DNA from: CAZSMK01 sp964608095
Lineage (GTDB): Bacteria > Sumerlaeota > Sumerlaeia > MWCT01 > JAGHBZ01
NCBI GenBank assembly: GCA_964608095.1
Contig: CAZSMK010000036.1
Span: forward strand, 1-20,402
Direction: 5' to 3'
DNA: 20,402 nucleotides
Numbering within the stretch: the stretch's first letter is position 1; every line of letters begins with the position of its first letter. The position numbers were made by a program, and so were the translations under genes. The notes under the pieces are model-generated. The model did no database searches, was not told the DNA's origin, and worked only from the letters and a program-made list of their open reading frames with translations. Positions 14,767 to 20,402 of the stretch are shown here, in pieces.

Positions 14767-15162
14767 TCAGGGTCTGTAGTTGAATGATGCCCCCCCCCAT
14801 ACCAGAGGAATAGCAGGAAATGCCTCCTTTATGAGGGCTGCCAGCCGCGACGCAATGATTTTCTGTGAGTTGGTAAGACCCATGCCGATAACGTCCGGCT
14901 GAAAATCACGAATCCTATCCAATAAGAGATCAATCTCTTTTTCGGTCGGCGGCTCGGAATAACTATTGATATAGTCGCCGTCCGGGAGAACCTGGATATG
15001 CATACCCTCATAAAGCTCCTTCACGTCTTGCAAGGGAACTTGCATATAGTGTTTAAAGCATAGTAAATTAACGACGTGACCATGCTTCTTGATATTTGCC
15101 ACCAGGAGACGGATTCCGTGACAAAATTCGTCATATAACGAGATGAAAACTACCCTTGCCAT
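14767..15162 (-). CDS. B12-binding radical SAM protein, N-terminal part (ends in frameshift)
   Basis: 131 codons from ATG 15162 make the Rossmann-like cobalamin-binding domain: V-V-F-I-S-L-Y-D-E-F at the start, D-x-I-G-M-G-L-T-N-S-Q in the middle, and a strand ending P-L-V-W122. Right after W122 the run of nine Gs shifts the frame, giving ten out-of-frame codons and a stop. With one G fewer the frame would read W-G-G-H-H-S-T-T-D-P-E-W-C-L-N-H-C-D-L-V-C-R-G-E. This is the expected W-G-G-x-H-x-T-x-x-P-E and C-R-G-E motifs, and it joins the frame of 13518-14633 into one protein of about 547 residues. A TTGCAT-type -35 may lie near 15220; the SD is weak. Confidence 0.85.
   Translation of the reverse strand: MARVVFISLYDEFCHGIRLLVANIKKHGHVVNLLCFKHYMQVPLQDVKELYEGMHIQVLPDGDYINSYSEPPTEKEIDLLLDRIRDFQPDVIGMGLTNSQKIIASRLAALIKEAFPAIPLVWGGASFNYRP
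14790..14798 (-). other. homopolymer of nine G (minus strand) that breaks the radical SAM frame
   Basis: TGGGGGGGGGCATCAT is read on the minus strand. The gene needs a G count of 2 modulo 3 (8 would give W-G-G-H-H). Nine is one too many: a slippage-prone tract, a sequencing error, or a recent inactivating indel. Confidence 0.85.
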
Positions 15163-15316
15163 GTTTCGCTCAAAATGTTTGGTTCTTTCGATAGAGAAAT
15201 TTAAATCTTAAAAAATGTTATTTAATGCAATATGCGTAGTTTCGTCAAATCAAATCCTCTTAATAAAGAAAGGGGATACGTCTTTCGCGAGATTGGGATA
15301 AGTGTCCCCGCTTGTC

Positions 15317-15490
15317 ACTAAACTCGCACTTGTACTCGTACTCACACTCGTACACGTACTCGTGAGGGTATACGTACTCGTGAGGGTACACGTACTCGAA
15401 ATCGCTATCAAAATAGTTTCGCACACCTTAGCGTACGCGCACCTTAGCGTACGCGCACTCGTGTTCGTACACGCCTTTGGCGTTGTACGC
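15317..15490 (+). repeat. degenerate CTCGTA-type repeats with 18-bp and 16-bp perfect or near-perfect tandem units
   Basis: Many ACTCGTAC/ACACTCG hexamer-like units occupy 15317-15400. ACGTACTCGTGAGGGTAT/C repeats twice (15354-15371, 15372-15389), and CACCTTAGCGTACGCG repeats twice perfectly (15424-15439, 15440-15455). An apparent Ser/Thr-rich ORF on the minus strand is a product of the repeats. Confidence 0.8.
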
Positions 15491-15515
15491 GCTTTCGGGT
15501 GTTTTTTCTGAGTAG

Positions 15516-15811
15516 GGTCGTTCGGCCCGAACGACCTCTGGCGGATTCTCAAAACAAATTTCATTCTATGGTAAAGAAATACGGTCGCATAGCGCCCTCA
15601 CTCCACACAGGTATACCGATAGCCTTTCCGCTATTTCCGCACTCGCACGCCTGAGCGTGCGCGCACAAAAGAGCACGGACGAGCACGGACATCGAAATCG
15701 AGTTTTTTTAGATTTTCATTCGCCCTGGCGAATAAGAGATCGCCTATCCGAGAATCAATTTTGGAGGGCGCCGACGCGTCTGCACTTTGTATCGGCGTGA
15801 GACCTCACGCC
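15516..15811. repeat. cluster of four short perfect hairpins and a 10-bp tandem repeat
   Basis: Inverted repeats: GGTCGTTCG/CGAACGACC (15516-15536), CGCACGC/GCGTGCG (15644-15661), ATTCGCC/GGCGAAT (15718-15733) and GGCGTGAG/CTCACGCC (15794-15811), with loops of 2-4 nt. GAGCACGGAC repeats twice at 15671-15690. None is followed by a clear T run, so they do not look like terminators. The rest of 15163-15913 shows no gene. Confidence 0.7.
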
Positions 15812-15913
15812 ATATATTCTGGCTCATTCTCCTCAAAAGCCCCTATTTCGCGTATCGCTCAAATGGGATAAAATCATAGGAGTAGCGACCATAACCACTA
15901 TTGCATAGGATGC

Positions 15914-17155
15914 TTATTCCACGCTCACCAAAGCAGGGAGGCGAACAGCAGGACGAACAGCCTCAACCTCTTCACCTGGTTCACGTATTATAAAGGTATA
16001 CATACGGAGTTGCATATCAAAAGGGTTGAGTGGTTCATCCGGAGGACATAACTCGAGAGAGAGAAGATATTTCCCGGCTTGAAAGAAAGCGGGCTGAAAG
16101 GTGGCAAGTATTGTTCCTCTTTCCCCGCGAGGAAAGACCGGCATGCCCTCATGTGCGGAGCAGTTCAGGGAGACATGAGCGCCGTCAACCCTGCCTATGC
16201 CGACTTGGCAATCGAATGCCTTCACCGGCTTGTTACATACATACTGGATTTCAACTGTAATAGGTTCTCCCGCGCGAAGATGCCGGGTCGGTTGACCGTT
16301 TTCTCCGCGGATTATGACTTCTTCAATAGTCACATCACCACTACCGTAGCGTCCCATATCGCTAATCACGCAATGCTCGTAGCGAAAGGATGTAAGGGGT
16401 ATTTCCCGATGAAGTCTGTTGGCATGAAGCACGTACGAGTTAACCACTTTATCCGGCTCGCCGGTAGAGCGAATGCAACCCTTTTCAATCCAGATTACCT
16501 CGTCACAGAGCATTTCTGCCTGGTCAAGGTCATGTGTCACAAAGACAATGGTCTTGTTACGTTGTTTAAAGGACTTGATTTTTTCGAGCGATTTTTTTTG
16601 GAATCCTACGTCTCCCACCGAGAGCACCTCATCGATAAGGAGAATATCGGGATTGACATTCACCGCTATTGAAAACCCCAGGCGGAGAGTCATACCTGAA
16701 GAATAATATTTCAAGGGCATATAGATGAAAGCCCTGAGTTCGGCGAAATCAATAATGGCATCGAGTCTTTGTTCGATGGTTTTTCGATCAATTCCCAGCA
16801 CCGCCGCCTGGAGAAAGATATTGTCGAGGCCACTTAATTCGGGATGAAATCCCACGCCGAGATCGAGTATGCTCGCGACCCTACCTTCTACCTTAATCAT
16901 CCCGCATGTTGGTTCAGTTATACCGGCAATAAGCCGGAGGAGCGTGCTCTTCCCTGAACCGTTCCCGCCGATGATACCGAGCGTCTTACCTTCTTCTACT
17001 GAAAAGGAAATGTCGTTGAGCGCGTGAATGGTCTGTTTTTCCGTTCTCTGGAAAATATCTCTAAGAAAAAGTTCTTTCAGGGTCGACGCTCGTGAGCGTG
17101 TTAACTCATAGTCTTTGCTGACATTCTGGATGATGATTTGGTTCATAGTGTTCAT
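15914..17155 (-). CDS. Wzt-like polysaccharide ABC transporter ATP-binding protein
   Basis: 413 residues. It has an ATPase domain with Walker A G-G-N-G-S-G-K-S-T (63-71), a signature Y-S-S-G-M (151-155), Walker B I-L-L-I-D-E (171-176) and a switch H208. The helical segment L-G-V-G-F-H-P-E-L-S-G-x-D-N-I-F marks the O-antigen/teichoic acid exporter subfamily (Wzt/TagH). The last 150 or so residues form a beta-rich domain like the Wzt C-terminal carbohydrate-binding domain, which reads the chain terminus of the exported glycan. It would energise export of a lipid-linked polysaccharide with a Wzm permease, which is not in the window. The frame extends to ATG 17227, but that codon lies in the loop of a terminator. 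ATG 17155 (GGTAA upstream) or 17146 is the likely start. Confidence 0.9.
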   Translation of the reverse strand: MNTMNQIIIQNVSKDYELTRSRASTLKELFLRDIFQRTEKQTIHALNDISFSVEEGKTLGIIGGNGSGKSTLLRLIAGITEPTCGMIKVEGRVASILDLGVGFHPELSGLDNIFLQAAVLGIDRKTIEQRLDAIIDFAELRAFIYMPLKYYSSGMTLRLGFSIAVNVNPDILLIDEVLSVGDVGFQKKSLEKIKSFKQRNKTIVFVTHDLDQAEMLCDEVIWIEKGCIRSTGEPDKVVNSYVLHANRLHREIPLTSFRYEHCVISDMGRYGSGDVTIEEVIIRGENGQPTRHLRAGEPITVEIQYVCNKPVKAFDCQVGIGRVDGAHVSLNCSAHEGMPVFPRGERGTILATFQPAFFQAGKYLLSLELCPPDEPLNPFDMQLRMYTFIIREPGEEVEAVRPAVRLPALVSVE

Positions 17156-17195
17156 TGAGGCAATGTTACCACAGGAAAGCAGGGACACGGCAAAA

Positions 17196-17241
17196 GAAAA
17201 AAATCGGGTAAGAGAAGTTCTTTCCATCTTCTCTTACCCGA
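17196..17241 (-). terminator. strong rho-independent terminator of the exported module protein gene
   Basis: A perfect 14-bp stem, TCGGGTAAGAGAAG with CTTCTCTTACCCGA, has a 10-nt loop, and seven Ts follow on the minus strand. It separates the gene at 17283-18797 from the Wzt-like gene 41 nt further on, so the latter needs read-through or an unseen promoter. Confidence 0.92.
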
Positions 17242-17282
17242 CAACGTTTATAGTATGAAAACTACTAACAACTACTTCACCA

Positions 17283-18797
17283 TTACGGGATCACAGGCTG
17301 ACTGTCAACGCTAACATTACTTAGTGTGATAGTCCCACCTTGTTCGGCTTCGAAGTCACCGATCTCGAAGACCAGCTGGAACGCCTTCGAATCTCCATAA
17401 GGCTCGTGTGCTTCCCAGTACATGGTGTAGTCTTCGCCATCAGCATCAGGTGCAGACAGGTACAGGAGTTTCAACCTGTTGGATACCTGGAAGTCGGATG
17501 CCTGGGCACGGAAGAAAGCGTTAGGTGGATTGGCATCAGAAGAGGCCACAGTCCACACTGCTCGATACAGAGTATCGGGAACCATGTCAGCGACATTCGG
17601 ACTATTCCAGTAGCCATACACGAAGTTTGCGCTCACACCAGAGCTGAGCTGCAGTCCGCCAGTGGTACCCGAGCCCGGATTGTCGTACGGATCTACGTTT
17701 GTAGTCACCGTCCAAGTATTCAGAGCAGGAACACTGACTGGAGTGCCGGCAGCAGGAACGTCGATGTCATAGATCTCCAATTTCTCCAGATACACCTCAC
17801 CTGTATCATCACTAAAGTCATACACGTCAAAAGACGGTTGCATATCTCCAGTACTAAGCGGTAACAAGTACTGGTTATAGACCTTAGGTGTAGCGGTAGG
17901 TGCAAACGGAGGAGCAGAACCTGCAGACTCAACGGTCATCTCTGAGGAGTAAGCGAAATCAAGTGGGTTGATACGGAACCTCACTGTCGGAACAAGTGAC
18001 GGAATCTCCTGGTTTGTAGAAACCTCCCATGCAAACTTATACAGCTTGTTGGACTCCACAGCTTGACCGGTTGGCGGTTGCCAATAGCCGAACCTGCTTG
18101 TGGTTCCTACAGTACCTACACCAAGTCTATGGGTATCATAGGATGATGTGGCGCCGGTATAAGCAGCATCAGGTTTATCCGAGCTCGGACCAAAGAAGGT
18201 CCAGCCCGTAGTTCCCTCGAAGTCATCCTCACCAACAAGTCTCCATGCAGGAAGACTTGCGAGGTCGAAATCGTTATCAGCCGCCATGACAATCATGTCA
18301 GCAGAGTCTACATACAAACCGTCACTGGCGAAGAAGGTAACCACCTCGTCCAGAGTAGATGCCGCGGGGAATATGCTGGGATCCGGATCAAAATCTGGAT
18401 AGGTACCGAGTGTACCACCCAGAGGAACATTTGACTGATCCCAGAAATCAACCGTGCTCTTCACTGAACGGATGTCCTTCGTGCCGCCATCTGCATCAAC
18501 AGCAGTTAAAAGGTCGGTAAGCTCCTCTTTGCCGTTGATCAACAGATTGCCTGCTCCACCTTCCCAGAACGACCATATTATCTCCGTGGTATAATTATCC
18601 TCATCGGTGACAAAATCGTCCAGGTCAAAGGCGTCACTAAACCGGAACAGGTTTGTGTCGACAGTTCCCCACCAATCTTCTTTATCACCAATTAAGATTG
18701 TGGGAAGGGGTTTAATGACTGGTGCGTACGCAAAGACAATTCCTCCAATCAATGCAAAAACAACAACAGTTGCGAACAAGCGCATCGATTTAGTCAT
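17283..18797 (-). CDS. exported protein with two copies of a beta-sandwich-like module
   Basis: 504 residues with a signal peptide (cleavage near G-I-V-F-A). The mature N-terminus P-L-P-T-I-L-I-G-D-K-E-D begins a region of about 170 residues with F-x-F-S-D-A-F-D-L-D-D-F-V-T-D-E-D. A module then occurs twice (about 197-346 and 360-499). Both copies contain W-T, G-Y-W-x-x-P, L-Y-[RK]-x-x-W-x-V, a F-R-x-x-x-x-D-F strand, Y-x-x-Y or M-Y-W, a hydrophobic F-[DE]-[VI] strand and a final L-x-x-[VL]-x-[IV]. The layout recalls carbohydrate-binding jelly-roll domains, but no family is recognised. ATG 18797 has GGAGGG nine bases upstream; the ATG at 18818 has none. It ends DSQPVIP without the TWxxYE tail. 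Confidence 0.78.
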   Translation of the reverse strand: MTKSMRLFATVVVFALIGGIVFAYAPVIKPLPTILIGDKEDWWGTVDTNLFRFSDAFDLDDFVTDEDNYTTEIIWSFWEGGAGNLLINGKEELTDLLTAVDADGGTKDIRSVKSTVDFWDQSNVPLGGTLGTYPDFDPDPSIFPAASTLDEVVTFFASDGLYVDSADMIVMAADNDFDLASLPAWRLVGEDDFEGTTGWTFFGPSSDKPDAAYTGATSSYDTHRLGVGTVGTTSRFGYWQPPTGQAVESNKLYKFAWEVSTNQEIPSLVPTVRFRINPLDFAYSSEMTVESAGSAPPFAPTATPKVYNQYLLPLSTGDMQPSFDVYDFSDDTGEVYLEKLEIYDIDVPAAGTPVSVPALNTWTVTTNVDPYDNPGSGTTGGLQLSSGVSANFVYGYWNSPNVADMVPDTLYRAVWTVASSDANPPNAFFRAQASDFQVSNRLKLLYLSAPDADGEDYTMYWEAHEPYGDSKAFQLVFEIGDFEAEQGGTITLSNVSVDSQPVIP

Positions 18798-18878
18798 TCT
18801 CAACTTCCCTCCTTTCATATTGTAGAATGAATTTTTTCCTTGTTGTACAAGGGTTCAAAATCGCTTTTCTTTGCGTAA

Positions 18879-18886
18879 CACCTCCT
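18879..18886 (-). promoter_or_regulatory. AGGAGGTG leader box, 81 nt upstream of the module-protein start
   Basis: An SD-like AGGAGGTG is read on the minus strand inside the predicted 5' UTR, separate from the GGAGGG that serves ATG 18797. The same arrangement is found upstream of 6047-7216 and 8699-10180. Confidence 0.5.
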
Positions 18887-18913
18887 ATGTGATATAAAAT
18901 AAATTCAAATATA

Positions 18914-18943
18914 AAATTACTTAAAATGACTACTTTCTGTCAA
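18914..18943 (-). promoter_or_regulatory. sigma70-type promoter for the module-protein gene
   Basis: A perfect TTGACA (18938-18943), an 18-nt spacer and TAATTT (18914-18919; a weak -10) are read on the minus strand. Confidence 0.5.
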
Positions 18944-19191
18944 GATAAAAATGAGCAAATGTTCTCTTTTTTTTAGATTTTTCCCATTTGTATGGAAATA
19001 TATAGCACAATGAGCAAATTGTACAACTTTTGACACAAAGCTACCGCAAAAATCTTCATGCACTGAGAAAATCGCCGATATGAATTATAAGACCGAAAAC
19101 CACTTCTTTTTGTTGGAAATGTTTCCATGTTCATGCCTCTTGTGTAAGCAAGTTTTCATGTCGCATTAAGATAATGATTTATACGGGGCGT
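18944..19191. other. AT-rich intergenic stretch, nothing recognised
   Basis: This lies between the module-protein promoter and the fmt stop codon. No terminator for fmt, RNA gene or credible ORF was seen; only a small GGAAATGTTTCC palindrome near 19118. Confidence 0.5.
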
Positions 19192-20187
19192 TTATCCCGA
19201 GTTCTTACCTTGTGGCTTTTCAAACCGCGAGCCTATTTTCACATATCCACCATTAATGAAATCCACGCCGGACATTTCACGTTTATTCTCCGGTTGGAGT
19301 TTTGTGATGAGTAAAAAGCCGTCACCGGTTCGAACAAAAATACCCCGCTCTTTTGATAACGCCACCACAGTGCCCGGCTTGATTTTCTCGGTTTGTGTAT
19401 GAGGAAGTTGGGCTTGATCGTATGAAGCGGGTGGTTCAGCGCGCAAAATTTTTATCATCATTCCCTTGAGAAACGTAAGGGCACAAGGCCAGGGATAAAG
19501 CCCTTTAATTCGACAAATTATGCTCGTGGTATCGAGCGTCCACTCCAGATACCCATCCGCTTTGGTGAGCCGAGGTGCATACGTGGCAATGCTATGATTC
19601 TGTGGCGTGCCTTTCAGCTCACCCGTTTCCTCGACCTTCTTAAGGACGGTCAAAAGGAGTTGCACACCGATACAGCTCATGAAATTGGTCACGGAAACAG
19701 TGTCGTCATCCTCGAGAATATCCACGGTCTCTTGAGCCAGGATATCGCCTTCGTCCATTCGCTCGTTCATTTTTATCAGAGTAACGCCGCTTGACGTTTC
19801 ACAGTTAATTATCGCCCATTGTATCGGCGCAGCGCCGCGATATTTGGGAAGCAGCGAAAAATGTATATTCACGCACCCGTAGCGAGGGATAGACAATAGC
19901 TCGGGAGGGAGGATTTTTCCATACGCTACAACAACAAAGATATCGGCGTCATAAGCCCTCAAAGTAGCCGGGAGAGTTTCATCTTCCTTGAGCGTGTGCG
20001 GTTGATAAACCGGAATGTTACATGACTCTGACAACACCTTTACCGGCGGTGGCGTAAGTTTGCGTCCTCGACCACTCGATTTGTCAGGCTGAGTAAGGGT
20101 TGCAACAACATCGTGTTCACCTGATTCCATCAGCATTTGAAGAATATCCCGTGCACTTTCGGGCGTGCCGGCAAAAATTAATTTCAT
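19192..20187 (-). CDS. fmt: methionyl-tRNA formyltransferase
   Basis: 331 residues, with family length of about 315. The N-terminal formyltransferase fold has F-A-G-T-P-E at 5-10, Q-P-D-K-x-x-G-R-G near 33-41 and the catalytic triad N107-I-H109 with D145 in M-D-E-G-D. The loop S-L-L-P-K-Y-R-G-A-A-P-I-Q-W is at 111-124. The C-terminal OB-like domain (about 210-310, A-D-G-Y-L-E-W, R-I-K-G-L-Y-P-W-P, then G-D-G-x-L-L-I) binds tRNA. It formylates initiator Met-tRNA with 10-formyl-THF. ATG 20187 has AGGA five bases upstream. The peptide deformylase gene that often neighbours fmt would lie outside the window or elsewhere. Confidence 0.96.
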   Translation of the reverse strand: MKLIFAGTPESARDILQMLMESGEHDVVATLTQPDKSSGRGRKLTPPPVKVLSESCNIPVYQPHTLKEDETLPATLRAYDADIFVVVAYGKILPPELLSIPRYGCVNIHFSLLPKYRGAAPIQWAIINCETSSGVTLIKMNERMDEGDILAQETVDILEDDDTVSVTNFMSCIGVQLLLTVLKKVEETGELKGTPQNHSIATYAPRLTKADGYLEWTLDTTSIICRIKGLYPWPCALTFLKGMMIKILRAEPPASYDQAQLPHTQTEKIKPGTVVALSKERGIFVRTGDGFLLITKLQPENKREMSGVDFINGGYVKIGSRFEKPQGKNSG

Positions 20188-20402
20188 CGTGTTCCTACCT
20201 TAGTGGATTTTTCAAAGGGTCCCATAGGATTTCAGATTATATAGTACAGAAGAAAGAGGGGGGCATGCAATCCTTTTCCCGAGCGACATGCGTATTCACG
20301 AGCGATTCGCGAAATCGGGAACGTAGCATCAGATACGAATACGAAAGGAACCGGAAATGCTGTTTACCCCACGAAATGAGGACGTGCGGGAGAACGCTGC
20401 CC
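20188..20402. other. fmt upstream region with a possible -10 element
   Basis: A perfect TATAAT is read on the minus strand at 20236-20241, with no good -35 at 17 nt. The sequence from about 20280 has CGAATACGAA/CGAGCG-type low-complexity wording similar in style to 15300-15700. No gene is seen to the window edge. Confidence 0.4.

Noticed and set aside
15516..15536. Hairpin GGTCGTTCG/CGAACGACC as a terminator
   Set aside because: No T run follows on either strand, and no gene ends nearby.
15250..15564. Minus-strand ORF of 104 codons rich in Ser/Thr repeats
   Set aside because: It is made by the CTCGTA-type DNA repeats; no SD, no domain, and composition follows the repeat.
17156..17227. N-terminal extension of the Wzt-like ATPase to ATG 17227 (signal-peptide-like)
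   Set aside because: The codon lies in the loop of a perfect terminator hairpin of the upstream gene and its first codons are the terminator stem and T run.

Overview
The window reads as chromosomal DNA of an uncultivated Gram-negative bacterium. It carries ADP-heptose and heptosyltransferase genes (an LPS core), a Wzt-like polysaccharide export ATPase, many Sec-exported proteins with beta-propeller or carbohydrate-binding-like folds, clear sigma70-type promoters (TTGACA/T, 17-18 nt, TATAAT-like) and strong Shine-Dalgarno sites. The exported protein style, a PLPTILIGDKED-type N-terminus and short-period intergenic repeats remind me of deep-branching PVC/FCB-like lineages such as Sumerlaeota or Hydrogenedentota. 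That placement is an impression, not a demonstration. No phage, transposase, CRISPR array or tRNA was seen.

Layout. 1-214: 3' end of an exported-protein gene. 215-588: a bidirectional terminator and two oppositely oriented 9-bp GGACT repeat arrays. 589-2625 (-): exported lamin-tail/CotH protein. 3249-4199 (-): exported DUF6263-like protein. 4657-5445 (-): Thi4 thiazole synthase. 5602-5873 (+): long-form SRP RNA with its own promoter. 6047-7216 (-): exported kelch-like propeller protein. 7508-13466 (+): envelope-glycan cluster of GT4 glycosyltransferase, GmhB, RfaE2/HldE-C, GT9 heptosyltransferase and an unknown membrane-anchored protein. This cluster is interrupted between GT4 and gmhB by a minus-strand exported propeller gene (8699-10180), which is flanked by ~320-bp diverged direct repeats. 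13518-15162 (-): a B12-binding radical SAM gene split by a G9 homopolymer frameshift. 15163-15913: repeat-dense intergenic DNA. 15914-17155 (-): Wzt-like ATPase. 17283-18797 (-): exported protein with a duplicated ~145-residue module. 19192-20187 (-): fmt.

Themes. (1) Three exported proteins of unrelated architecture (CotH, kelch, FlgD-Ig/propeller) end in the same short C-terminal motif, T-W-x-[MIL]-Y-[EK]-stop, which could be an undescribed sorting or processing tag. (2) Three exported-protein genes share a 5' leader plan: a sigma70 promoter, an early AGGAGGTG-like box, and then a second, ordinary SD, with the box 80-85 nt upstream of the start codon. (3) The GT4-gmhB junction has been duplicated around an inserted cassette, leaving a frameshifted GT4 remnant. 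(4) Thi4 has threonine where the sulfur-donor Cys (suicidal enzymes) or His (archaeal enzymes) is expected. The heptose genes make and transfer ADP-heptose for LPS core. GT4, the radical SAM protein and the Wzt ATPase plausibly serve the same surface-glycan programme, but the permease, heptose isomerase and heptose kinase are not in this window.
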